Made by a program: the position numbers and the translations under genes
In this document: positions 26,623-35,171 of the stretch, piece by piece
Layout: each line of letters begins with the position of its first letter
Numbering within the stretch: position 1 is the stretch's first letter
The notes under the pieces: generated by a model
Told to the model about the DNA's origin: nothing
The model's input: the letters and a program-made list of their open reading frames with translations, nothing else
The model's database searches: none
NCBI RefSeq assembly: GCF_004765785.1
Contig: NZ_ML219768.1
Span: 62,001 to 126,000 of the forward strand
Direction of reading: 5' to 3'
Source of the DNA: Halorussus ruber
GTDB lineage: Archaea; Halobacteriota; Halobacteria; Halobacteriales; Haladaptataceae
Length of the DNA: 64,000 nucleotides

Positions 26623-28083
26623 TCAGAACACGTCGTCGGCGTCGAGCGTCCCGTCGCGCAACTCGCCGCGCGCGGTAACTTTCTCGCCGAGGGTCACGTC
26701 GGCGTTCGACTCGACGCTGACGGTCTCCTCGCCGTCGTCCAGAATGATGGGGTTGCCCGCTTGGACGACGGTACCCGTGAACTCGACTTGTTCGCCGGTG
26801 GCTTTCTGTCCGCCGGTGGCTCGGGCACCGCCGTTGCTCGCGGTTTCGGTAACGTCGGCCGCGCCGTCGCCTTCGTCCCCGCCCTCGCCGCCGAAGGCGT
26901 CGAGGCCGGTGCCCCCGCTTCCGCCGCTCTCGTTCCCGCCGCTCCCGGCGTCGCTCGCCCCCGAGGGGTCGGCCTCGCCGAGGACGGTCACGGTGGCCTG
27001 CCACCCCGCGGAGCCTTCGATGTCGTCCTGCCAGCCGTCCTGAATCTCCAAGTCGGCGATTTGGATTTTGTCGCCCGGCGCGATGTCCTCGTCCGCCTTC
27101 TCGCCCCAGAGCGCGACCCGGAGGTCGCCGGTGTCGTCCTGCACGCGGATGTTCCGGACTTGGCCCTCCGAGCCGTCGTCGCGGTCGAAGGTCCGCTTCT
27201 CTTGGGTCTCGCGCACGACGCCGCCGATGTCCACCTCGTCGCCGATTTCCAGATTCTCGATGTCGGCGGTGTCGGGGACGTACTCGATGTCCTCGTCTAT
27301 CTCCTCGACCGCGCCGCGGTTGCCGACGTGGAGTTCGAGGCTCCCCTCTCGCTCGCGGACGTAGCCGTCCACGACTTCGACCGAGACGCCGGGATTCAGG
27401 CGCTCGACGGCCTCGGTGCGCTCGTCCCAGAGGGTCACCCGGATGCGCCCGGTCGAATCGCCGAGTTTGAGGTTGGCGACTTTGCCCTCCGACCCGTCGT
27501 CGCGGTCGAAGGTGCGAATCGAGTCGGTGTCCAGCACCTTCCCGCGGAGGTTCACGTCCGAGAGACCGAGCGAGAGGTCCTCGACGCGGTAGGTGTCCTG
27601 TACCTGCACGTCGATGTCGGTCTCGTCGTCGGGTTCGGCGTCGTTGACGTTGACCTCCACGCCGTTGTACCCCTCCTTGGGGCGACCCGCGATGCGGAGT
27701 ACGTCGCCGACTTCCAGTTCCTCCTCGCCAGCGTCGGCCTGCTTGTCCCAGAACGTGATGCGAATCGACCCCGTCTCGTCCGCGACCTCGACGTTCAGCA
27801 CCCGACCGTCGTCGCGGTCCTCGTCGTCGCGCTCGAAGGTCCGCACGTCGCCGACGCCCACGACCTTGGCGACGAACTTGACCTCCTCCATGCCGGGTTC
27901 GATGTCGGCGATGCTCTCGACCTCCCCACCTTCTTCGTCTAACTCGTGGGCGATGAGCATCGCGGCCGTCTCCTCGTCTGCGAGACCGCCCATCTGCTCG
28001 ACCTTCTCCTCGACCGCCTCGCGGAACTCCTCCAGCGACACGTCGGTGTCGAGGTCGGCGTAAACGTCCTCTATCGCGCCCAT
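26623..28083 (-). CDS. rpa2: RPA-type single-stranded-DNA-binding protein with multiple OB folds
   Basis: 486 residues. After a helical N-terminus come three clear OB folds. Each carries the repeated strand pattern RTFxRDDxxxGxVxNxxxxDxTGxIRxxxWD: near residue 80, 190 and 295. A Gly/Ser-rich linker of about 60 residues and a fourth OB-like segment (GEQVEFTGTVVQAGNPIILDD) follow. No zinc finger is present, unlike RPA1-type proteins. The layout matches the stand-alone haloarchaeal RPA2/RpaC that protects single-stranded DNA in replication and repair. It is monocistronic and near the histone gene, as I recall for Haloferax. Confidence 0.9.
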   Translation of the reverse strand: MGAIEDVYADLDTDVSLEEFREAVEEKVEQMGGLADEETAAMLIAHELDEEGGEVESIADIEPGMEEVKFVAKVVGVGDVRTFERDDEDRDDGRVLNVEVADETGSIRITFWDKQADAGEEELEVGDVLRIAGRPKEGYNGVEVNVNDAEPDDETDIDVQVQDTYRVEDLSLGLSDVNLRGKVLDTDSIRTFDRDDGSEGKVANLKLGDSTGRIRVTLWDERTEAVERLNPGVSVEVVDGYVREREGSLELHVGNRGAVEEIDEDIEYVPDTADIENLEIGDEVDIGGVVRETQEKRTFDRDDGSEGQVRNIRVQDDTGDLRVALWGEKADEDIAPGDKIQIADLEIQDGWQDDIEGSAGWQATVTVLGEADPSGASDAGSGGNESGGSGGTGLDAFGGEGGDEGDGAADVTETASNGGARATGGQKATGEQVEFTGTVVQAGNPIILDDGEETVSVESNADVTLGEKVTARGELRDGTLDADDVF

Positions 28084-28227
28084 TGTTTTTCTCGAAAACT
28101 GGTTGTGGGCGCTGGTGTATGTCTGTGTCGGTACGTCATCGTGAGACGAGTTGGTCCCGTCCTCGGATATAAATTCTCGGCCGGTATCCGACTCGAAACT
28201 CGGGGGCGCTTTCGCTCGGACTCGACG

Positions 28228-28770
28228 CTACTCCGATTCGACGGTCGCAACGGTCTCGGTCTCACCCGTCGCTTGGTGGACGACCCGGACCTCGGCGGGC
28301 AGACCGCCCTCGAACGTGAACGTCGCCTCGTAGTCGATTTCCACGATGCACTGAGCGCACGCCTCGGCCCCTTCCTTCTGCATCGAGGCCACGGTCACGT
28401 CGAGCGTCCCCGCCTCGGGGTCGTAGCTCGCGTCCGCGAGTTTCGCCACGTAGCAGGCGTTCGACCCCGAAATCGTCCCCTCGACGGTGACCGTTCCACC
28501 GTCGCTCTCGAAGGTGACGCTGGCCTCGTTGGTCGGCCGACCGCAGCCGCTGTCGAGGAGCCTGAACGACGAATCGGCGAGCGTCGGGCGCTGTGTCGTG
28601 GCCGTCGTCTGCGTGGTTTGGGTGGTCTCCGTGCCTTCTGTGGTTTCCGTCCCCTCTGTGGTCGTCTCGCCCGCTTCTCCCGCAATCTCCTCGTACTGGC
28701 TCAGACACCCGCCGAGCGACGCGGTCCCGAGTACCGCCCCGAAGCGCGTGAGTAGTGTGCGTCGGTCCAT
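28228..28770 (-). CDS. Tat-exported lipoprotein of unknown function
   Basis: 180 residues from the ATG at 28770. The signal is MDRRTLLTRFGAVLGTASLGGC with one Arg pair and a lipobox. A Thr/Glu-rich linker with ETTEGT-type repeats follows. The folded part (about 70-180) has four further cysteines: SGCGRP, NACYVA and CAQCIVE. The CAQC pair could form a disulphide or bind metal. The pattern of a rigid beta domain with paired Cys recurs in haloarchaeal lipoproteins. The function is unknown. Confidence 0.8.
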   Translation of the reverse strand: MDRRTLLTRFGAVLGTASLGGCLSQYEEIAGEAGETTTEGTETTEGTETTQTTQTTATTQRPTLADSSFRLLDSGCGRPTNEASVTFESDGGTVTVEGTISGSNACYVAKLADASYDPEAGTLDVTVASMQKEGAEACAQCIVEIDYEATFTFEGGLPAEVRVVHQATGETETVATVESE

Positions 28771-28899
28771 ACAGAGCGCCACAACGTCCTCTTTCAAATG
28801 ATTCACGGATGGAAAAATGAGCCCTTGTGTTTGCGTCGCTGTGCCACTACGTAATCAGACCGTAACCCCTATTAATGGAACCGGCATACGTAGAGATGA

Positions 28900-28972
28900 G
28901 TCCTGATAGGGTAGTGGACTATCCTCTTGGCTTGCGGAGCCAGGGACCGGAGTTCAAATCTCCGTCAGGACG
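28900..28972 (+). tRNA. tRNA-Arg, anticodon GCG
   Basis: Acceptor GTCCTGA pairs with TCAGGAC, discriminator G. The anticodon stem-loop TTGGC-TTGCGGA-GCCAG gives anticodon GCG (reads CGC/CGU). The T arm is CGGAG-TTCAAAT-CTCCG. No intron and no encoded CCA. Its 3' half is copied several times downstream. Confidence 0.96.
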
Positions 28973-29445
28973 TTTCTGCCGCGACGCAACACCGCGAGAG
29001 CCTTTTATGGCTCTCGCAACCCCGCGTCGCGGAAACTCCATCGCGGAGATTTGAGCAGGGAAGTCGCATGCCCGGAAGCGCAACGAAGTGAGCATCCCGG
29101 GCCGTCTTCACGAGTTCAAATCTCCGTCAGGACGTTTCTGCCGCGACGCAACACCGCGAGAGTCTTCTATGGTTCTCGCAGAACTGCGCCGTTTATGCGC
29201 CTACCGGAGATTTGAGCAGGCCAGATGCATGCCCGCGCAACGAAGTGAGCAGGAACATCTGGACGAGTTCAAATCTCCGTCAGGACGTTCACTTCGTTCA
29301 CGCCCTGACGTGCTTCACGCTCGCACCGGAAGACAAACAGCGTCTTCCGAGTCTTGCTTCGCTTTGCTCAGCAAGACTCCGCTCGCGTGAAACTCCGTCA
29401 GGACGTTTCTGCCGCGACGCAACACCGCGAGAGTCTTCTCCGCCG
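28973..29445 (+). repeat. Tandem array of tRNA-Arg 3'-end copies
   Basis: The tRNA 3' segment (GAGTTCAAATCTCC plus GTCAGGACG) recurs at 29112 and 29265, and a shortened form (CTCCGTCAGGACG) at 29393. Copies at 29112 and 29393 keep the tRNA trailer TTTCTGCCGCGACGCAACAC. Between copies, the inverted T-arm GGAGATTTGA occurs at 29045 and 29206, so each unit can fold on itself. Spacing is about 150-160 bases. This fills the whole gap before the gene at 29499. Confidence 0.85.
29328..29388 (+). repeat. Family C double-hairpin repeat, copy C1
   Basis: First hairpin GGAAGAC-AAACAGC-GTCTTCC is followed directly by AGTCTTGC-TTCGCTTTGCTCA-GCAAGACT. The same pair of hairpins, with a changed second stem, is found inverted at 34071-34128. 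Confidence 0.6.
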
Positions 29446-29498
29446 TCTCGACTCGAATCCCGAAGAGACCTTCCCCGCCGAACCCGAACCCCGAGGAG

Positions 29499-30116
29499 AT
29501 GAGAGACCACCTCCGGGCCGGAGTCGCAATCTACAACGACGGCGAGTTTCACGCGGCCCACGACGCGTGGGAGGAGTACTGGCTCGGCCTCGAACGCGAC
29601 ACCGACGACGAGCGATTCCTCCACGGTCTCATCCAGTTCACCGCGGCGGTCCATCACGCCCAGAGTGCGAACTGGGCGGGCGTGCAGGGGCTGGCCGAGA
29701 GCGGCGCGGCGTACCTCGCGGCCCTCCCGGCCGACTACCGCGAGGTCAACGTCGGCGAGGTCCGGGCGTATCTCCGAGCAGTTGCCGCGGACCCTGAACA
29801 CGTCGAGCGCGCCGCGCCTCCTCGGCTGACCCACGAGGAGACGGCTCTCCTCCCCGAGGACCTGCGCTTCGAGGCCAGCGCGGTCGTCGCCGAGGTGCTG
29901 GCCGAGGAGTACGGCTACGACGAGGAAATCGTCGAGAAGGCAGTCGAGTACGCCCGCGACGACCTCGACGCCGAGCGCGCGACCAGTCAGTTCGTCACGT
30001 TCGTCATGGACTTCGCGCGGGACGCCGCCAATCGCGGCATCATCTTCCAGCGAATGGAGGGCGCGGTGGGCAAGCGCGACCACAAGGAAGAGGACGTGGA
30101 AGGGCTCTTTGACTGA
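29499..30116 (+). CDS. DUF309 family protein
   Basis: 205 residues. The DUF309 signature is at the N-terminus: GVAIYNDGEFHAAHDAWEEY, then FLHGLIQFTAAVHHAQSANW, the His/Glu-bearing helical core of this family (possible metal site from His-x3-Asp/Glu and the His pair). The C-terminal half is helical and acidic. DUF309 members are small helical proteins of unknown function. The gene starts right after the tRNA-derived array, so its promoter probably lies inside that array. Confidence 0.88.
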   Translation: MRDHLRAGVAIYNDGEFHAAHDAWEEYWLGLERDTDDERFLHGLIQFTAAVHHAQSANWAGVQGLAESGAAYLAALPADYREVNVGEVRAYLRAVAADPEHVERAAPPRLTHEETALLPEDLRFEASAVVAEVLAEEYGYDEEIVEKAVEYARDDLDAERATSQFVTFVMDFARDAANRGIIFQRMEGAVGKRDHKEEDVEGLFD

Positions 30117-30223
30117 CGGAAGCTTGACCAACCGGCCGATTCGGCCGACCCGCTCCCGGCAAGTCGTTATCACATTCTGTAACCGGAGAAATACTTATTC
30201 CGTTCCCGTTCCCCACTCCGGCC

Positions 30224-31093
30224 ATGCGTCACGCTGGACTCAAGGCTCGCATGGTACTCTCCGGAGTCATCGTCTTCGGATTCTACGCGCTGATGGCGCT
30301 CTTTCTGCGGGGCATCTTCGGCCTCCCGGTCGTGTTGGCCCTCAGCGTCGTGTTCGCCGTCGCGCAGTACAAGCTCGGCAAGTGGCTCTCGCTGCGCGGA
30401 GTGAACGCCCAAGACCTTCACGAGACCGAACACCCCGAGATTCACGCGACGGTCGAGCGACTCAGCGACGAGATGGAGATTCCCAAGCCGCGACTGATGA
30501 TAGGTCAGATGGGCGTGCCCAACGCCTTCGCGGTCGGTCGGAAGGGCGCGGGCACCGTCGTCGTCTCCGAGACCCTGCTGGAACTGCTGGACGACGACGA
30601 ACTGGAGGGCGTGCTGGCCCACGAACTCGCCCACATCAAGAACCGCGACGTGGTGATGATGGTGCTTGGCCAGAGCGTCGCCCAGATGCTCGGGATGGTC
30701 ACCTTCTGGGTCGTCGCGCTCTCGGACGACGGCATCGCCGCGACCATCGTCGGGTGGATTCTCAGCGCGGTGGTGCAGGCGCTGGTCTCGGTGTTCGTCC
30801 TCGCCATCTCCCGGCACCGCGAGTACGTCGCCGACAGCGACGCCGCCGAGTACACCGGCAATCCCGAGGCGCTGGCGTCCGCGCTGGCCAAAATCGCCGA
30901 GGTCGGTCGCCACGACGAGGCCCCGGACGTGAGCGACCGGGTCGGCGCGCTCTGCATCTTCGGCGGCAAGCGCGGCCTGCTGGCGACGCTGTTCGCCAGC
31001 CACCCGCCGATGGAGAAGCGAATCGACCGACTGACGCTCGAATCTCGCATGGAGCGGGTCCTCGAAGAGGAACTGGGCGAGTCGTTAGAATAG
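30224..31093 (+). CDS. htpX: HtpX-type membrane zinc metalloprotease (M48)
   Basis: 289 residues. Two N-terminal helices (VLSGVIVFGFYALMAL, VVLALSVVFAVAQY) precede the catalytic HELAHIKNRD near residue 133, then two more helices, and the third zinc ligand in SRHREYVADSDAA near 200. The end has SHPPMEKRIDRL, the family C-terminal motif. It degrades misfolded membrane proteins. A TATA-like AATACTTATT lies 30 bases upstream, followed by a short leader. Confidence 0.93.
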   Translation: MRHAGLKARMVLSGVIVFGFYALMALFLRGIFGLPVVLALSVVFAVAQYKLGKWLSLRGVNAQDLHETEHPEIHATVERLSDEMEIPKPRLMIGQMGVPNAFAVGRKGAGTVVVSETLLELLDDDELEGVLAHELAHIKNRDVVMMVLGQSVAQMLGMVTFWVVALSDDGIAATIVGWILSAVVQALVSVFVLAISRHREYVADSDAAEYTGNPEALASALAKIAEVGRHDEAPDVSDRVGALCIFGGKRGLLATLFASHPPMEKRIDRLTLESRMERVLEEELGESLE

Positions 31094-31122
31094 GACGAAG
31101 CTTCTCGGACTAGTTCGACTTT

Positions 31123-31893
31123 TCAGCTTTCGTTCGTGGCGACTTCCGCATTCGGGAACTCAGCAGAGTTGTCCTGCGGGTCGTAGCCGAGTACGTCCTT
31201 GGCGCGCTCGATGGAGTAGTACTTCCGGTCGTTGTCCGAGATGCCGTAGACGATTTCGTAGTCGTAGTCGGCCTGCAGACACCGGTCGAAGAGGTGGGCG
31301 CAGTCACGGTGGGAGAGCCACATGGCCTGCCCGCGCTCGTAGTCCTTCGGCGGGTGGTTCTTGGTCAGGTTGCCGATGCGGACGCAGACGACGCTGAGGC
31401 CGTACTCGTCGTGGTAGTACCGACCCAGAATCTCGCCGGTCGCCTTGCTCACGCCGTAGAGGTTGCTCGGTCGGGGAAGCTCCTCGCCGTCGAGGCGATA
31501 CTCGTCGTGGGGCCGGTACATCTCGGGGGTGCGCTCGTCGGTCTCGTAGTTCCCGACCGCGTGGTTCGACGAGGCGAACGCGACCTTCTCGACGCCCTCG
31601 TCTTTGGCGGCCTCCAAGACGTTGCGGGTGCCGTCGATGTTGTTGTTCAGCACGCTGTTCCACGGGGCCTCTGGGCGCGGGTCGCCTGCGAGGTGTACGA
31701 TTGCGCCGACGCCCTCGACGGCCTCGCGGACGGCCTCCTCGTCGGTGATGTCGGCGACCACGAACTCGTGGTCGGTGTCGCGCGTCGGCGGGTCCCGGTC
31801 GAGCAGTCGCCAGTCGTACTCCTCGCCGAGGTCCGAGAGGATGGCCTGCCCGACGCGGCCTTCCGCGCCCGTAAGCAGGACTGGGTCGTCCAT
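31123..31893 (-). CDS. azf: NAD-dependent glucose-6-phosphate dehydrogenase, archaeal zwischenferment
   Basis: 256 residues of the extended short-chain dehydrogenase/epimerase type. It has an N-terminal TGAEGRVGQAI dinucleotide loop, VVHLAGDPRPEAPW, ASSNHAVG, and catalytic YGVSKATGE (Tyr-x3-Lys). The stretch VRIGNLTKNHPPKDYERG and the end YYSIERAKDVLGYDPQDNS match what I recall of Haloferax Azf, the non-classical glucose-6-phosphate dehydrogenase that starts the oxidative pentose phosphate pathway in haloarchaea. The nearest alternative is uronate dehydrogenase. Confidence 0.88.
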   Translation of the reverse strand: MDDPVLLTGAEGRVGQAILSDLGEEYDWRLLDRDPPTRDTDHEFVVADITDEEAVREAVEGVGAIVHLAGDPRPEAPWNSVLNNNIDGTRNVLEAAKDEGVEKVAFASSNHAVGNYETDERTPEMYRPHDEYRLDGEELPRPSNLYGVSKATGEILGRYYHDEYGLSVVCVRIGNLTKNHPPKDYERGQAMWLSHRDCAHLFDRCLQADYDYEIVYGISDNDRKYYSIERAKDVLGYDPQDNSAEFPNAEVATNES

Positions 31894-31945
31894 TCGAGTG
31901 AAGAGAGGGAATGGGGCGATAAGTAAGGTGCGATTCGTCCGGAGG

Positions 31946-32182
31946 TCAGTTCTTCTCGGCGAGTCGCGGGAGGAGTTTCTCCCGACTGAGGTTCACCGCG
32001 AACGCGAGTGCGACGAATCCCATGACCGCGAGCCAGACGCCGAGGAGGCTGTCGCCGCCGGAGAACTGCTGGATGCTGTTGTACTCCACGACGAGGCCGA
32101 CTATCGACAGCGCGAGTGTTCCGAGCGCGTAGGCAACGACCGCGAGCGCCTCGCCCCCAAACTCCATCAACAATTCGTACAT
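31946..32182 (-). CDS. 78-residue two-span membrane protein
   Basis: Start ATG at 32182 (MYELLMEFGGEALAVVAYAL). Upstream is a strong TATTTATATA box about 30 bases away, which supports this start over the longer frame. Two helices: ALAVVAYALGTLALSIVGLVV and LLGVWLAVMGFVALAFAVNL. It is divergent from the next small membrane gene. The function is unknown. Confidence 0.7.
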   Translation of the reverse strand: MYELLMEFGGEALAVVAYALGTLALSIVGLVVEYNSIQQFSGGDSLLGVWLAVMGFVALAFAVNLSREKLLPRLAEKN

Positions 32183-32270
32183 TATCGGGATAGAGGAGGC
32201 AGTATATAAATAGGACTTTCGAATCCCTGCGTTCGGAAGGTTTTTATTTTCTGATAGAGGGATCGGAGCC

Positions 32271-32498
32271 GTGGGACGATACGGTGACATCGACTACCAA
32301 CGGACGACGAAACTTGGCTTTCTGCTGAGCATCGCGCTCTTTGCCATCGGTGCGGGCGCGGAACTCTCCGCCGCGGCGATGCACGTCTCGCTTCTGGCGT
32401 GGCAGGACACGCTGTTCACCGACATGGAAATCGTCGGCACGCTCGGGGCGCTCCTCGTGCCGCTTTTCTTCGGCATCATCCTGCCGCTGACGGAGTGA
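32271..32498 (+). CDS. 75-residue haloarchaeal two-span membrane protein (DUF7860-like)
   Basis: GTG start giving MGRYGDIDYQRTTKLGFLL. The motif GRYGDIDY at the N-terminus and the ending FFGIILPLTE are patterns I recall from a small conserved haloarchaeal family (labelled DUF7860, from memory). Two helices: LGFLLSIALFAIGAGAEL and GTLGALLVPLFFGIIL. The function is unknown. Confidence 0.75.
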   Translation: MGRYGDIDYQRTTKLGFLLSIALFAIGAGAELSAAAMHVSLLAWQDTLFTDMEIVGTLGALLVPLFFGIILPLTE

Positions 32499-32551
32499 AA
32501 GACGGAGAACGAGAGAGTCAGGAGAAGAGAGGCCGAAAATCGAGAACCGAA

Positions 32552-33160
32552 TCAGGCCAGTCGCGCGAACGCGAGGTTCCCGCTGATGTTCTTGATGTAG
32601 ACCTGCACCACGTCGCCCTCTTGAGCACCGGGGACGAAGATGGTGTACTTGCCTTTCTCGGCCACGCCGTCGCCCTTGCGACCGGTGCCGGTGATTTTGA
32701 CCTCGTAGGTGCTTCCCTCCTCGACTGCCTCGCGGTTCTGGTTCTGCGAGGAGGTCGAGCGCTTGGTGACGGGGCGGAAGGCACCGCACGCGTCACACCG
32801 GAGCATCAGGTTGCGGTTCTCGCGGACGAGGCGGGTGTCCGGCAGGCCACACTCCGAACAGAGGACGAACTCCTGTACGTAACTGTCGAGCGCGGCGTCG
32901 AAGTCCGACCCGGAGAAGGTCCCGTTGTAGCGCGCGCGGCCGTCTTCGAGCTTCCCGTTGGTCCCGAGCTCGCGCTGGAGCGCGCTGTGGATGTGTTCGA
33001 TGTCGCGGCCGAGCGCGTCGGCGATGTCGCCGAGGTTGGTGAGTCGCGTGAACGCGCCGTCTTTCTGGGCGTTCGCGTCGGGGTAGCTGAATCGCTCGCC
33101 TTCGCCTTCGAAGTCTGGTGTCTCGTCCATCGCACGGTTGAGGTTAGATGCGTAGTCCAT
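32552..33160 (-). CDS. Translation initiation factor aIF2 subunit beta fused to a TRAM domain
   Basis: 202 residues. The aIF2-beta core runs to about 130 (GAFTRLTNLGDIADALGRD, LGTNGKLEDGRARYNGTF) and ends in the zinc ribbon with CSEC and CDAC. The last 60 residues form a TRAM domain: GSTYEVKITGTGRKGDGVAE to QVYIKNISGNLAFARL. This IF2-beta-TRAM fusion is known from haloarchaea. TRAM probably adds RNA contacts during Met-tRNAi delivery. Confidence 0.93.
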   Translation of the reverse strand: MDYASNLNRAMDETPDFEGEGERFSYPDANAQKDGAFTRLTNLGDIADALGRDIEHIHSALQRELGTNGKLEDGRARYNGTFSGSDFDAALDSYVQEFVLCSECGLPDTRLVRENRNLMLRCDACGAFRPVTKRSTSSQNQNREAVEEGSTYEVKITGTGRKGDGVAEKGKYTIFVPGAQEGDVVQVYIKNISGNLAFARLA

Positions 33161-33301
33161 AGGCGAATCAGGTGTTGGACATTAAAAGGCGTTCCGTGTT
33201 GGGGAGACCCACAGCGCGTCGCACGGACCGGGAGTCGGGACGACCGTAATCGAACGCGGCGGACCGGGCGGCTTTTTTCGTCGGCGCGCGTCGGTCCTGG
33301 C

Positions 33302-33673
33302 ATGGATTCTCCCGACTCGACGGACGCCGATTCGGCACCGACCGACCGCGACTCGGCCTGCTTCGAGGCCGGAATCAAGTTCGGCGCGCTCTACCACCAG
33401 TTCGCGGGCACGCCGGTCAGCCCCGACTCCTCGGCGAGCCTCGAAACAGCCATCGAGGAGTCCATCGAGAACCAGCCGTTCTGCGAGTCCGTGACCGTCG
33501 ATATTCTGACCGAGAAGTTGGAAGCCGAAATCGACCACGGATATACGGAGCTTACAGGCCGGTTCATGGAGGTCGAAATCGTCGTGGACCACGAGGGCGT
33601 CGAGGTCGTCACCTGCATGGAGATGGAGGACGGCTATCCGCTGATGAAAGTCGAGTCCGTAAGCGATGAATAG
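33302..33673 (+). CDS. mptD: Dihydroneopterin aldolase, archaeal MptD family
   Basis: 123 residues. After a charged leader, the MptD pattern ACFEAGIKFGALYHQFAGTP is followed by LETAIEESIENQPF and EIVVDHEGVEVVTCMEMEDGYPLMKV. It cleaves 7,8-dihydroneopterin to 6-hydroxymethyl-dihydropterin for folate or methanopterin-type cofactors. Archaeal MptD is unrelated to bacterial FolB, and this gene fits the archaeal type in length and sequence. Confidence 0.88.
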   Translation: MDSPDSTDADSAPTDRDSACFEAGIKFGALYHQFAGTPVSPDSSASLETAIEESIENQPFCESVTVDILTEKLEAEIDHGYTELTGRFMEVEIVVDHEGVEVVTCMEMEDGYPLMKVESVSDE

Positions 33674-33879
33674 GTTGGGGTAAAGAATTATTTTGATATT
33701 TCTAAGAGTTGTATTTCTATTCCTAGAAAACAAGAAGCTGTCTTTCCGTTCGGGGAGCGTCTCGACAGCAGACGCCGCGAAGACAGCAATTACCGACTCA
33801 CGGAAGACCGCACCGCAGACCGACACCACACCGCGACCGGCGACTGCACGGACGCGTTGAGCTAGCTTCAGGCTTGAAC

Positions 33880-34000
33880 ACAGGAGTCTCCCGCCCCGCA
33901 ACAGCACCACCCCGCAACAGCACCACCCCGCAACCGCACCGCGCCCCGTACCTCCCCGCCCGCCCTGCGCTCGCTCTGCTCGCGCAGGACGGCCGCGACC
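33880..34000 (-). repeat. Probable partial family B repeat (B3) with a duplicated 16-mer tail
   Basis: Read on the minus strand it contains GGGCGGGGAGGTACGGGG and a tail of GCGGTGCGGTTGCGGGGTGG, resembling the second half of B1. The 16-mer CCCCGCAACAGCACCA (plus strand) is repeated twice near 33895-33930. The first hairpin of family B is not preserved, so this is tentative. The preceding 33674-33870 stretch is AT-richer and I see no gene in it. Confidence 0.4.
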
Positions 34001-34070
34001 GATTGTCAGTTCCACCGAGCGTACCCGTGGCTGGCCCGATTCAGGCTTCGCTCGGTGGAGCAACCGCCGT

Positions 34071-34128
34071 CCTTGGCGTCTGCGTGAGCGAAGCGAACGC
34101 AGGCTTGGAAGACGCGGTTTGTCTTCCA
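34071..34128 (-). repeat. Family C double-hairpin repeat, copy C2
   Basis: On the minus strand: GGAAGAC-AAACCGC-GTCTTCC, then CTGCGT-TCGCTTCGCTC-ACGCAG. The first hairpin is nearly identical to C1, and the second is re-paired with different bases. It adjoins element A4. Confidence 0.6.
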
Positions 34129-34130
34129 GC

Positions 34131-34320
34131 GGACTGAAAGGGCGAGCGGGGTTCGCGGCCGAAGGCCGTGGTCGTCTCCGGTGGCTCTATTCGTGGACCG
34201 GGCGGTGCCGAGAGGTCCGCGAATATCCGCCGGAGCGACCGCGAACCGCGCGAGGGCTTTCGAGGACACCGCGGGCCGGTCTGCTTCTGCGGTTCCATGC
34301 GCGAGGGCTTTCGAAACCAC
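34131..34320 (-). repeat. Family A structured element, copy A4, with a duplicated end
   Basis: The full element runs 34131-34264 on the minus strand (ends GGACTGAAAGGGC and GAGGGCTTTCG). The inner stem is CTCCGGTGG with CCGCCGGAG (one T-G wobble), then TATTCGTGGACC with GGTCCGCGAATA, all different from other copies yet still paired, and the bulged T in GTCG-T-CTC is kept. A second copy of the GCGCGAGGGCTTTCGAAACC end lies at 34299-34320. A 26-bp-type unit (GCTCGGTGGAGCAACCGCC) is at about 34050-34068. Confidence 0.8.
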
Positions 34321-34403
34321 GGCTCCGGCTACGTCTCCAATAGTCGGGACTTCCAGAATCCGAATCCCCCGGCTACAAGACCACACACACCCTTCCTACC
34401 GAC

Positions 34404-35141
34404 ATGAACCTCTTCGATTCGACGTGGACCGAGGCCGACGCGGTCGAGACGGACCTCGCGCTCCTCCCCGTCGGAAGCACCGAACAGCACGGCCCGCACG
34501 CGCCCCTCGGCACCGACGCGTTGACCGCCGAGGAGGTCGCTGAAAAGGCGGCTGCAACGTACGACGGCGAGGTAGTCGTCGCGCCCCCGATTCCGGTCGG
34601 CGTGGCGGAGGAACACCGCCAGTTCACCGGGACGCTGTGGGTCAGCCCCGACACCTTCCGCCAGTACGTCCGCGAGACGGTCGCCAGCCTCGCCCATCAC
34701 GGCTGGGACCGCGTGGTCCTCGTGAACGGCCACGGGGGCAACGTCGGCGCGCTCCGCGAGGTCGCGGGGACAATCGTCCGCCACGACGCGGCCTACGCGG
34801 TCCCGTTCACCTGGTTCGAGGCGGTCGGCGACCACAGCGACGACATGGGTCACGGCGGCCCGCTCGAAACCGCGATGCTCCGCCACGTCGCCCCCGAGTT
34901 GGTCCGCGAGGAGCGCGTCGAGGAGGCCAGCGAGGGGGCCAGCGACGGCTGGGGCGAGTGGGTCAGCTACGCGAATCTGGCCTACGACTCGGCGGAGTTC
35001 ACCGAAAACGGCGTCGTCGGGGACCCGCGAGACGGGCCAAAAGAGCGCGGCGAGGAGCTGCTGTCGCTAGCTGGCGAGGCGCTGGTGTCGCTGCTGGAGG
35101 CGGTCGAGTCGCGGGACGTGACGCTCCCGCCCCACAAGTAG
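34404..35141 (+). CDS. Creatininase family protein (possible ArfB-type formamide hydrolase)
   Basis: 245 residues. Metal ligands are visible in LPVGSTEQHGPHAPLGTDAL (Glu, His, Asp), VLVNGHGGNVGAL (His) and DDMGHGGPLETAML (Glu). This family includes creatininase, mycofactocin MftE and ArfB, the archaeal deformylase of riboflavin/F420 synthesis. Haloarchaea need ArfB, and pterin gene mptD is 0.7 kb upstream, so ArfB is a reasonable guess, but the family label is all the sequence supports. Confidence 0.85.
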   Translation: MNLFDSTWTEADAVETDLALLPVGSTEQHGPHAPLGTDALTAEEVAEKAAATYDGEVVVAPPIPVGVAEEHRQFTGTLWVSPDTFRQYVRETVASLAHHGWDRVVLVNGHGGNVGALREVAGTIVRHDAAYAVPFTWFEAVGDHSDDMGHGGPLETAMLRHVAPELVREERVEEASEGASDGWGEWVSYANLAYDSAEFTENGVVGDPRDGPKERGEELLSLAGEALVSLLEAVESRDVTLPPHK

Positions 35142-35171
35142 CGAGGCGATTCAAGTAGCGCGGCGATTCGA

